This document shows, in pieces, positions 1-10,329 of a stretch of DNA of 64,000 nt. A program made the translations under genes and the position numbers. Positions within the stretch are counted from its first letter, which is position 1, and the number at the start of each line of letters is the position of its first letter. The notes under the pieces are model-generated. The model did not search any database and was not told the origin of the DNA. It saw only the letters and a program-made list of their open reading frames with translations. Source of the DNA: Saccharina japonica (Eukaryota > Sar > Phaeophyceae > Laminariales > Laminariaceae); the NCBI GenBank assembly GCA_008828725.1, contig MEHQ01003677.1:568877-632876 (forward strand), in the 5' to 3' direction.

Positions 1-136
1 NNNNNNNNNNNNNNNNNNNNNNNNNNNNNNNNNNNNNNNNNNNNNNNNNNNNNNNNNNNNNNNNNNNNNNNNNNNNNNNNNNNNNNNNNNNNNNNNNNNN
101 NNNNNNNNNNNNNNNNNNNNNNNNNNNNNNNNNNNN
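1..136. other. Assembly gap (run of N)
   Basis: All bases are N. Any upstream exon of the TPR-type gene or other content here cannot be read. Confidence 0.99.
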
Positions 137-681
137 GGGGGACGGCCCTCTACCGTCCCCTGTGTTCAGTTTTATATAGGTTTTGTGTAGGCGTAGAGGG
201 AGGGGATGGTCTCAGGTACCCCCCCCCCTGTCAAAACGTAAAAGTTGAACAATTTGACGTGAGGTGTCGAATTTTTTTTTTTCGACCACCCTTGATGTAT
301 GTGTAATTTTCATCTCTCTTGTTCCACTTCCTCATGGCGCCACGACTCTCCAACCACCGCTCTTCGTAGTAAGCAAGAGGCAATGCGCCGAGCACCCGTG
401 CTCACCTGGATGGTCACTTTTTACCGTCAATTTCCCCGCTGATGTCCCTAAAAGAGAGTTCGAATAACCCCCTTTGAGGCCCAGATATAAATTTAGGGTT
501 GTACGTACAGCAACAGCAGCAGCAGCAGTGCGGTATGGGGTATACCGTACAATACTACAAGTAGTGCGCTCTTAACCAAGCGTGTAATACGGGGGAACAT
601 ACGGCTTACTTAATTTTACTTTTGGTGCGGTCGATTGGCGGAAAACCCGAAACTTTACTTACATACAGCAGTAAGTAGAAT

Positions 682-838
682 CGGTCCCTCAATATACATA
701 TATTGTAGTGCCTGTGGGATCGCTTTGGCACAGATGAGATACACCACTCAGTGTGGTACGTGTCATAGTGTGCGGAGTATAGTGCGGTATAGTGCAGTTA
801 TTGTTGGCTAGCGCATACCGGCACTATAGAGGGACCAC
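682..838. mobile_element. MITE family J copy
   Basis: The ends are inverted: TCGGTCCCTC near 681 and CTATAGAGGGACCAC at 824-838. A second, longer copy lies at 1268-1465 with the same outer ends and the same subterminal GCATACCGGC block. No coding capacity. The ends are partly degenerate, so the exact left boundary is approximate. Confidence 0.5.
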
Positions 839-962
839 TACTGCACTATAGAGGGACCACCAGTACTACTACTGTATGTAGTTGCCTGTCCGTCGGCGAC
901 TGCCGTCTATGCTTGTTTATTGTGGTAACCTTAACCTATTAATATTGAATAGTACACAGCTA

Positions 963-1132
963 GTACAGGGCACCTAATAAGAAACAGGCTAATAAGAAAC
1001 CCGGGCTGGTATTTAGAGGAAAATAAGAAATTCGGGTGTCGTTACCTTGAAATTAGTGTAGAAAGCACCCCCTCTCAACTAAGAAATCCAGCCTGGACTA
1101 GATTTCCTGTTTTTTATTAGGTGTCCTGTACT
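963..1132. mobile_element. MITE family C copy
   Basis: About 170 bp bounded by GTACAGGGCACCTAATAAG and its inverted counterpart CTTATTAGGTGTCCTGTAC-like sequence. Similar full copies lie at 40229-40401 and 49184-49355, and a degenerate one at 9912-10068. Long terminal inverted repeats and no coding capacity indicate a non-autonomous DNA transposon. Confidence 0.7.
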
Positions 1133-1267
1133 GTACGGAAGGTAAACACAGAGGGGGATACATGTTTTTTTGGTCTATCGCGGGTTCTAATTTCACCACG
1201 TTAAACGTTTGTATTTCACTATGACGGCCGTCCGTAACAGGAAGAGCGTGTACGTAGCACTACCGAA

Positions 1268-1465
1268 GTGGTCCCTCTATAGGGATTTTGGTTAGTAATT
1301 GTCGGTTGTCCGCTATATAGCGCCTGTGATGGAATCACTTGGCACATATATATGGGATTAACCAGCAGTCAGTGTTGGTACAGAAGCGTGTGGGGGTATA
1401 CCGCCGGTTGCCGCTAAAGTGCCGGTATTGTTGGCTGCCGCATACCGGCGCTATAGAGGGATCAC
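1268..1465. mobile_element. MITE family J copy
   Basis: Bounded by GTGGTCCCTCTATAG and CTATAGAGGGATCAC, an inverted pair. It matches the 682-838 copy at both ends; the end motif also appears alone near 40515. Confidence 0.55.
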
Positions 1466-1478
1466 TAATATTTAATAG

Positions 1479-1583
1479 TACGGGGGTGCATAGTAAATAG
1501 GACCAAATATTGCCAGTAAAAGTCGGTAGATATGTAGGTTTTTGTCTATACCATAGGTCCTATTTACTAGGGTCCCTCGTAAT
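1479..1583. mobile_element. MITE family A copy
   Basis: Inverted ends of the form ACGGGGG..CATAGTAAATAGGACC and GGTCCTATTTACTA..CCTCGTAAT, with the core CCAAATATTG. One of roughly a dozen copies of the commonest short element in this window. Confidence 0.75.
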
Positions 1584-2084
1584 ACTGCCATATTCAAGCA
1601 CCATCATGATGGGCGCGTGTGCCTGACCGCTCCCAACGTATTGCTTTGCGGTTGGGACACCCACCCTACGTACTCCGCCAGCCTGGGCTGCTTCACGTGG
1701 GCGACGCTTGTTATGGTATTTGCGTATTTTGAAGCAGAAGTATCTCCTCTGGAGCCCGATAGACCTCAATTTGGTCAATTTGGCTTCGAGGTTTGAGTTT
1801 TTTTTCTTGTTTTGTTGCCACCATTTAGCACAGACAGGCTACAGGCTACACTATTATTGGCTGTTACAGTTCATATCCAATGTACATACTGACACATCCT
1901 AAGGGAGAGGTGTGCACTTACTATTTTCTGGAGTTCCTGACTTAAAGCAGCTCGATACCTCGCCCAAAAACGGTTTTGGAGAAAAATGACCCAAGCAACC
2001 GGATACAAACCCCTAATGCCCTAACTATACAACAAATCGTATTGCAAAATATGAACGATTTGGGCTAAGAAGCCTTTAATACTT

Positions 2085-2179
2085 TAACCCTTTTAGAACT
2101 GCAGTCCCGTTTTGGGGACAAACCACTCTAATTCTAAGTGATTTGTCCCCAAAACGGGACCCCAGTCCTATAAGGGTAA
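2085..2179. mobile_element. Palindromic MITE family F copy
   Basis: A nearly perfect hairpin about 95 bp long: TAACCCTTTTAGAACTGCAG then CCCGTTTTGGGGACAAA, and the reverse complement after a short AT-rich centre. A second copy is at 56463-56560. There is no coding capacity. Confidence 0.7.
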
Positions 2180-2230
2180 ATAGGTCATTGAGAAACCATT
2201 TCATCGAAAAGTGCTACCTCTATCGTATTA

Positions 2231-2407
2231 CAGTACCGCCCCGCTCATAAGAAACCAGAAATCGGGCTTAGGCTTACTTTTTTTATCTGAGAAAGGGGTG
2301 TGTCCCACACTAGCTTCAGAATAATAGCTGTCGACTTTCTTATTTCCCCCGTAACGTTTAGGCTGAGTTTCTTGTGGGGCGCTTTCTTATGAGAGGGCCG
2401 GTAGTGT
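2231..2407. mobile_element. MITE family C2 copy
   Basis: Ends CAGTACCGCCCCGCTCATAA and TTATGAGAGGGCCGGTA are inverted copies of each other. The related copy at 46871-47184 has the same ends. Shares AATAAGAAA-type internal motifs with family C. Confidence 0.55.
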
Positions 2408-2922
2408 GCTGTGTGTGTTCTTCACATTCCAAGTAGCAGGGCACCCTATATACTCTTTGAGCACAGTTTCTTTGCATTCGTTTCAAAAGTAAAAAGAGAA
2501 CATCATCCTCTGGATTTCCTACGAGAGTCGCGGACATCCTGCCCTGCCCTGCCCTGCCCTCTCCATCCTTGGTGACCTAAACAAGAGTCAAGTCAGTGCG
2601 GCATTTTCAACGTCTTCTATACCGGAGGAAGATACTAGGAAAAGAAGAGCATGCAACAGCAGCAGCAACAGCAGCAACAGTAGTAGTAGTAGTGGTATTT
2701 ATAGACTTGTCGTTAAGCTGCACGCGTGTCGTTACCTCTCGCCCCGTTGCACTTCGCATGCACCCCCTCTCCCCCACCCAGCAATAATTAGCGGATACTT
2801 CCGTAATCGACACCCCCGCCCCCCGACAATGTCCCTCTGAAGTCCTAAAACCAGAGGAAGGAATGATTGCTTGAACAACAACAGCAGCAGTAGTGGTACT
2901 ATTAAATAGTCGCATTTTACAC

Positions 2923-3052
2923 TATTACGGGAGACCATAGTAAATAGGACCAAATATTGTTAGTAAAAATAGTCGAATATATAATTTATTGTGTGTACCG
3001 TAGGTCCTATTTACTAGTGTTTACTATGGCATCATTAGCCCACCCCGTAATA
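2923..3052. mobile_element. MITE family A copy
   Basis: Ends ATTACGGGAGACCATAG and CCCCGTAAT, with the usual CCAAATATTG core and a GTAGGTCCTATTTACT right subterminal block. The right end carries a short extra segment. Confidence 0.7.
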
Positions 3053-5861
3053 ACTTGAGTTGCTATATTAGTATTAATAGTACTATGTGTAGTAGCATAA
3101 CGACTCACTATTTTCCCGTCAATCTCGACCTTCCTTTCTTATTGCCCGTCTTCGTAATTGCGATTGTGCTGTATTTGCTTTTAGTCCTTATTATACTGCT
3201 GCTTTTTTTACTGGTGTTTGCACGAGTGCAATGCATGCAGGTGACAACCAAACCGAATCTAAATGCAAACGAAAACAATCAACACCGGTAGGGGGGGTAT
3301 AATAGTGCATTTTATAATGGAGGGAACTACATCAGTCCATTATTTATTTAGATGTTTTAAGAGACGATATATAGGGCAATAAAACGAGAGAAGAACCACG
3401 CGGAAAATATTTTTAGGAAAATTTAAAAAGAAGATTCGACGAATGCTGTACCATGTATTTCTCTTGGAGCACATATACTTTCCCATCATCACGCTGATCC
3501 AGGCTATATATATAATATAATATGCAGTATTAATACAGTAGTGTCAATATATAAACATGTCGTATACCTGGTATAGGTGAGCACATCAGCACACCAAGGA
3601 TTACCCTGGGCTGGGTGCTTGATCGATCGTTTCCCCCTATATATAGCTCAGTAGGCGACACCTTCACAGCTTCTCAGCATCCATACACGCTTATTAATAG
3701 TAGTATCATATTTATTGTCGTGTCTGTGTTTGGAGCTCTATAGAGTACTAGGGAATAAGTGGCCCTCCCGCCCCCACGGCGGTAGGCCCAGATTGAAGCA
3801 AATAGTAATGGAGATGATAGAGGGTCGAAATGAATATAATGGGAATAAATAGGAAACAAATTGACGGCGAAGGTTCTTAATAGGAGTACAAATAATGGTG
3901 AAGAAAATAGAAACGATGGGGACATAAACACAACCAAAGATACAAGAGCTGCCAAACAGTTAGACTTTGCGCAGGTTTCCATTGTTTCCGTGGTTTTCTG
4001 CTTTCGGGAATGTTATGAGTGGTCAACGCTGAAGCTCATGCTGCACATTGTCGGATGGCAAAGATGATGATAACAATGATAATATATAATACGCTGAAGA
4101 AGACAGGAGAAGACAAGAAACAATAACAACCATATAAACACAAGAAGACTGTCAACCTGATAACTCCGGAATTAAAGAAGAGTAAACAACGTCGACAGCT
4201 CTAGCACAAAGCGTGTAGGGGCAAGCCTATCCTCGGTTGTCAATATTACGATGTCGGCGGATTTCCGAACTCTAGATATAGGCCAACATACGAGTATAAG
4301 CATCCGAGCATGAACACATCCCTGCGTAAATATAAACGATCTTGCTCAACGAATGTGGCCTTGGCTTGTCACCGTCGCCAGTGTACGAGAGAGTGCTGTG
4401 TGCTGTCTTACGTACTCATATATCACTCGTATACCCGCACATAATACATACTCGTACGAAGTGCTTCTTGGAGCCGGGTCGTGGATACCAAACAACACAT
4501 ATACTACTGTACGTCAACTCAACACTACTATGATGATACACCATCATCAGCACTTATACGAGTACCATCACCAGTGTGGTACGAGAGGAGAGTGTCTTAT
4601 GAACTCGTATACTCGTACATATGATATACACCTGCACATACATCCTGTCGGAAGTGCCCGGTAACATTATTGTCGGAGATCACCGCAAGGATCTCCCATG
4701 CAAGTATCACAAATCCACCACTGTCATAAGATCTCCGTATCTTATCTTATCGTGCAAACCAGATCTCGTGTGATCAACAACCTGGCGTCTCTTCGACGCG
4801 TACACAGACAAGAAGGAAAGTGCCACAGGCTCAAGCTGTGAACCTGGAGCCCGTATTCATACTTGTATTCATACGAGTACGCATGTACGACGGGGATGCG
4901 TAGTTGATACCAGGTTCGTTCATACCAGGTACCAGACAGCACATACATACATACATACTCGTACATACGTCAAGACTTGTACTCGTACGACGACGGGGAT
5001 ACTTGGTTTTTTGTACCAGGTACGTATCATATACAAGAAAAAAATCGCATTTTTTCAAGTTTGACATTTTGACATATCGATCGACAAACCCAACGACTGC
5101 GTCATAAACTCTGAACGCATCGCGCTGGTGAGGACCTCCGATCCACCCTACGAGCGTTGTGCCACAGCTCTCACGCCTCGGTCGATGATATGCGGAGGGC
5201 GCCGAGCAGGCGTCTGACGAAAACACAGTTGGCAGCTGAGTTCAAAACAGAACACGAAAACTCTATCCGATCGCAAGAACGAGTTTTCGACGAAGACCGT
5301 CGGACGCCGCAAGCAACCGCTCGCCCCCTAGACTACGAATCGTAATGATACCTTCGAGGCCGCTATGTACACTTGCTGGCCTTGCCTGGTACGAAGTTCG
5401 TCAGTCGTGGACTGAGTCTATGATATGTCGAGATCGAAGGTCAATCGTCGCATGCAGAATTTATGTTCTATTTGTGGTTGATTTTGGAATTGGGCATCAA
5501 AGCGAACTGCTGTACGAAGATTTTTTTTTTTCATCAGCGCTACTCTAAGTTGCTATGATAAAGTAGGCATCAAATATCACGTGATTAAAGTATTGTTTTT
5601 TGGGCATCAGACGAACTATATATAATAGATAGATATATAGTATGTATATATAGTACGAATATACTTTCATGCAACCCCTCCAGCTATATATATATATATA
5701 CTACAACAATCCTGTTGAATTTACGTGCAAAATCTGAATACTGCTCTGTAGCCTCTCTTGCACGTACACGTTCCTCCACCGCTGGTTGTTGCGTGGTATG
5801 GTGTGATATATATCCGAGGTATATTATGATGAGTAGCAGAGTCTTCCACGCGGTAGAGACA

Positions 5862-5938
5862 AACTCTGTACCGAAATATAATAACCATTTCATTGAATTT
5901 TAATGGATCGAGTGTATTTATATTTATTTCGGGACAGA
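5862..5938. mobile_element. Stowaway-like MITE family G copy
   Basis: About 77 bp with inverted ends ACTCTGTACCGAAATATAA and TTATTTCGGGACAGAG. Three other copies are at 27014-27091, 42611-42691 and 61119-61199. The cleanest copy is flanked by TA dinucleotides, as in Tc1/mariner-type elements. Confidence 0.6.
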
Positions 5939-6056
5939 GATTGGTATGTAATATATACGAGTAACGTTCTGGGAATATTCCCTATACCAAAACACGGGCG
6001 AACAAGGCAGCCCCCCCCGCTTGGAACACTGCCACCCCCGGACCTGATATCCAATT

Positions 6057-6187
6057 AATACGGGGGACCATAATAAATAGGAGCTATGTTATATACATAA
6101 ATACAAAAAAACTGTATTTATCTCTACTTTTACTAACAATATTTGGTCCCACATTTACTATTATTAATATTATGGTCCCCCGTAATA
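6057..6187. mobile_element. MITE family A copy
   Basis: Ends AATACGGGGGACCATAATAA and GGTCCCCCGTAAT are inverted, with an internal TTTTACTAACAATATTTGG block shared with the other copies. Confidence 0.75.
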
Positions 6188-6201
6188 GTATGTGGAGGAC
6201 T

Positions 6202-6530
6202 CATACATGGCCGGTCGCCCCGGTGGTCTAACTGATAGCCACGAAGCCTTTTGGGCCGGATGTCGAGGGTTCGATTCTCCCCATGTATGTGTAGTTTTTT
6301 TTTCTCAAATGACACCGACTACTGTCGAGAGCGCATATTATAGCGTGGGTAAGCAAACTTCGACGAGAGAGAGTTGACGAGGGAAGAAAGTGCTGAAATC
6401 TTCGCGCGATAAAAATGCAAAGCGAAAACCGTAGTGGGGGAGGAGGGAGAGCAGCCTACTCCGGAGCTGAGTTAGGACTAGGGAGGGAGAAAGGCGGAAT
6501 TGCAAAGATAATAAATGGGATGGACACATA
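6202..6530 (+). mobile_element. tRNA-derived SINE copy with head
   Basis: The first 87 bases look like a degenerate tRNA. A 7 bp acceptor pair (ATACATG at 6203 against CATGTAT near 6282) encloses an A-box-like CGGTGGTCTAAC and a B-box GGGTTCGATTC. The anticodon arm pairs poorly, so it is not a working tRNA gene. The body that follows recurs on the minus strand at 46510-46842, 48598-48935, 52450-52735 and 62745-62935. A copy at 46.5 kb ends in a long poly-A (poly-T on the plus strand), as expected for a retroposed SINE. Confidence 0.65.
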
Positions 6531-7943
6531 TATATATATATTATATATATACTTTAATTCTGCCTGGCAGAGTTATAACAACCCGGAAAATTCTTGGTGG
6601 ATGAAAGAATGGATGGTGTGGTGCGCTGCATGTGCTGGGTGGTGTGGTGCGCGGTGGGGTGGTGGGTTCGCGGGGCTTGGTTCGTTGGTGGGTTGGCGTG
6701 TTGGCTATTAGTATTATTAATAGTGTGGGGATGGTTGTATAATATTACTGCTGTACGATAGCTTGAAAGCTGGTTGTATCATATAAAACCCAACACTTGA
6801 AGATGGAACAGCTCGAAAAAAGACAGGGGCAGTTCAGATTTTCATCTAAAACTCTCCCCCATGATGAGTACTCGTATACCCGGTACATCAGTACCTAGGC
6901 GTCTATATACCATACATATAATACTACTACGCGTACATGCATTCGTCGTATAGTGTTGTTTTAAATATATATATATGTTTACTGGCGTTGGGGAACTAAA
7001 GAGCATGAAAACAGTTTATTTACAATACTTGTACTGCTGATGTAGTAGGAGTACCCCGCCTATTCATAGCCCCTAATGTATGCGACGGTGTGGCTGTTTT
7101 ATTAATACCACAAACCCTGGCTCTCGAAGCACGTCTGTCCGTGGCGAACGCGATGATATCCCACTCTCCCACTTCCACTTTGGGTCGTGCACTTACTTGT
7201 CGTCGTTTACCCGGACCCACATCCACGAAACACTTTCGGGACGTTGCGCCACTACTACTGTTGTAGGTGTGGTTTGGTGTCTTGTGTGGTGCAGCGGGGG
7301 TGGAAGTTTAGCAGTGCAATGTCTGCCTGTCGAAATCCGTCCGAACGTGCAATGCGGTCATGCCGGTGTCACCCACTCAACCCCCTAAAAACAAGCATCA
7401 TGCATATATACAGTCGACCGAGTACATTTCTCCACTTCCTTCCTTACTCTGACGTACATCGTATGAAATAAAGGTAAATACACATATATACATATATATG
7501 GCTCAAACCATTTTGATTCATGCGCCATACCAGAGGGTATATATCATACCATGTGATGTGGTGTCCTTACGGCTATAGAATGGTTGATAGAATATCATAC
7601 AGGTGAAAAGCCTAGTGGCGCTAAGATTGTTCTTGTATACAGAGGTTTCCTGGGGTACATCAGATAGGCAGTAGCCAGTTGTTGTTGTTGTTATCTTCAC
7701 ATCAAACTCGTTTCAGTTGCTAATCCCTATAGTCTGATCTAGCAAGATCACGGCCCGTGGTCACAAAAGTGCTAGAGCCATCAGAGAATCCTAAAGAACA
7801 CGTACACTTACCATAGGAAGGTTCGAAGCACTATCCATGGCGGGCTTAACTGTAGATCTCAGGACACTTTTTGGGAAGTAAGTGATGTTTCCTACAACGC
7901 GGTAGTAGTAAATAAGATCGACATTTTTGACAGACTGAACAGC

Positions 7944-8063
7944 TATTACGGGGGAGCCATAGTAAACACTGGTAAATGGGACCAAATTTTGTTAGTAAAA
8001 ATAGGTAAATATATAGGTTTTTGAGTGTACCATAGGTTCTGTTTACTATGGTCTCCCGTAATA
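7944..8063. mobile_element. MITE family A copy
   Basis: Ends ATTACGGGGGAGCCATAG and ATGGTCTCCCGTAAT; internal CCAAATTTTGTTAGTAAAA block. About 120 bp. Confidence 0.75.
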
Positions 8064-8833
8064 ATTGCTGCTGCGGAGAAAATAGTGTGGTGCGTAAGTA
8101 TTATTATTAATGTTGTTCAGGACAGCTTTACTTACAGGACAGCTTTACTTACAGGACGGCTTTACTTACCCGCCTCTGGGGGTTAAAAAACTAAAAAACT
8201 TGGAAATATGGATAGTGGGAGTTTGCGTTATATATTACAGGCGACCGCCCCTCTGCGTGACGAATGCTACTCTAATACTAATAAGAGTGCACCGACGTTT
8301 TACAGATAGATAGATGATGATGCTGGGTTTTTTTTTCACTTGTTGGTTATAGGATAGGAGCTCAACACCCCCGCCCATAACCAGACTTTTTATGTAAAAC
8401 CATGAAAGTGCAGGCCGACGAACACAATGCCGCGGCCTGGGTATGTATATAGATCAAAAAGCAGTAGCGTGTTTTACCCCAAATGACCTTAATAACCCTC
8501 TTGGAGATCGAAAGGGAAAACAAATGACGGCACAAAGTGTCGATTGCAGCAGCAACGAACGGTCACCGCGAGGTTAGAGGGTGACTGTATACAATGATTG
8601 GTGTCCGAGCTCCCATGCAAGGGCGCGCAGGACACGGCCGCAAGTTGATGCACCTGGACCGCGGGATATATGCTGCTCGTAGACGATTGATATCACCTCA
8701 CCTTATCGTTTTTCAGGTCGCGATCTCGGAGCCTCGAAGGGGTTAGTAACCCACCGATCCCCCAGTTTAGGAGCCCCGCCAAAAGGTGCTGCCCCGACCG
8801 TACCACGCCTCGCGTTATAGGAAACCTTTTTAT

Positions 8834-8964
8834 AGTACGGGGGACCACAGTAAATAGGACCTACGGTAAACACAAAAACCTATACGCGTATATATGCCTA
8901 TTTTTACTAACAATCTTTTTTTGTCCTATGTACTACCAGGTATTTACTATGGTCTCCCGTGATA
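8834..8964. mobile_element. MITE family A copy
   Basis: Ends GTACGGGGGACCACAG and ATGGTCTCCCGTGAT, in the opposite orientation to the 7944 copy, with GGACCTACGGTA next to the left end. Confidence 0.75.
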
Positions 8965-9016
8965 ACACTGCCCTGCTGTGTGGGATATTTCCGACTCTAA
9001 TCCCAAGTATTGTGTC

Positions 9017-9265
9017 GACGCATACTACGATAGAGGTGCACCATGTTTTTTCTGAGCTCCTCACTTAAGGAGCGTCATACCTCACCGAAAAAATGATTTT
9101 GGAGGAATACAAAAGTGCTACCGGATGCGAAATCTCATGACCGAAGTATACTCTGAAGCATTATTCGTCACAAAAATGAAAAAAAACGGAGAATTTGGGT
9201 TAAGGAGCCCGATCGTTCAGAAAACGATTCGGCCAAAAAGTGCTACCTCTACCGTAGCACGCGTC
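9017..9265. mobile_element. MITE family B copy
   Basis: A 249 bp copy with inverted ends GACGCATACTACGATAGAGG and CCTCTACCGTAGCACGCGTC. Family B is a roughly 250-300 bp element with internal GAGCTCCTCA and AAAGTGCTACC blocks. Other good copies are at 14886, 32693, 35563, 37396, 39165, 49530 and 53378. Confidence 0.8.
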
Positions 9266-9336
9266 TGTCCCCAAGGGTAAACGTTGAGGTATTATTGATA
9301 GTCCAATGGGCGACTGGTAAAAGGTAATCGTCACCT

Positions 9337-9545
9337 ACCCAAACTAAGCCCGGTGGAACGGACCGGATATTATACGGGTCGACCTCCCGTGCGACTCGCC
9401 CACCACCTCGTGGCGCTTCGCGCTCGGTGCTAGCAATGTCTGCCTGGTCGGTGAAAACCCGACATGCTCCGTCCCGGCATTGTAGGGATGCGACGGTCTA
9501 TGGTCACATACGACTACGGCCATGCATGAAAATGAAGTACCCCGA
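9337..9545 (+). repeat. Dispersed repeat family D copy
   Basis: Contains GACTCGCCCACCACCTC, GGTGAAAACCCGACATGCTC and CGGCATTGTAGGGATGCGA. These blocks recur at 25636-26030 on this strand and, inverted, at 31722-31920 and 41642-41860. Open frames across it are repeat translations, not genes. Confidence 0.7.
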
Positions 9546-9911
9546 CCGGATAAGTGGGTCAACGCGTGCCACCAGTCAGGCGTTTGTTTTCGAATTATTG
9601 GTATCCTTGTGACAATAATATAGTGGAAGTCAATAGTAATGTTTGTTTGCCTTGGGCCTTACACGAAACCTATCATTAATAATAGCAAGAAAAACTTAGT
9701 CAGCGTGTAGTTTTGTGCACGGATGCCGTATACGGGCCCTCACGGCATTACTCGTCCACCTATAGTGTAAGTAAGGTAAGCCCTGCCACACATATGCAAT
9801 AATAATATGAATAAACAATATTTTCAGCTTGACCCAAAATACGAGATTCCTAAGTTCCGCCTACAGTATAGGACACGTATCATACATACGAAAAACGAGC
9901 TATAATACGGA

Positions 9912-10068
9912 AGGCAGGCTAAGATTTGCAGGAAACTCAAGAAATTCGGGAGTCGCTATAATATGCTGAAGGAAATAGAGTGCAGAATGTACCCATTCTC
10001 AAATATGAAATCCAGCCTGGATCAGATTTCCTGTTTCTTCTTATTAAGATAGGTGTCCGGTATAACTG
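9912..10068. mobile_element. Degenerate MITE family C copy
   Basis: Shares the internal CAAGAAATTCGGGAGTCG and AATCCAGCCTGGATCAGATT blocks with family C. The right end matches TAGGTGTCCGGTA; the left end is eroded. Confidence 0.5.
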
Positions 10069-10329
10069 TACCAGGTAATCAGTGTGTATGCTCGTAACTC
10101 GTCCGTGTTCTTGGAACTGAGCCTTACACAGCACAGCAAGCAGTACACGTATGTATGATGTCATGTCCCCACGCGTGCGGCACCCAAACTCATCCCGTCC
10201 GGTTTTGTTTGCTCTCAAAACCCGTTTCTAAGTGTTGTTCGTTCCGATCAATTATCCACCCCATTGTACGATGATACCTGTCGTTTGTGATACTGCCTGT
10301 CGTTTATGCTATACCTATTGCCGCTGCAG

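Larger units (their letters stand above)
137..10329. other. Gene-free upstream stretch with dispersed MITEs and one SINE
   Basis: No open frame here carries a recognisable domain or exon-like composition; frames are short and many run through repeats. The stretch holds copies of families A, B, C, D, F, G and J and a tRNA-derived SINE, listed separately. The segment at about 4.3-5.1 kb is unusually dense in short GTAC-centred palindromes such as ACTCGTACGA. The missing amino-terminal exon or exons of the TPR-type gene could lie here, but I could not find the expected motif. Confidence 0.6.

Noticed and set aside
6202-6288. tRNA gene
   Set aside because: The acceptor stem and B-box are present, but the anticodon arm does not pair properly, and it heads a dispersed repeat; better explained as a SINE head.
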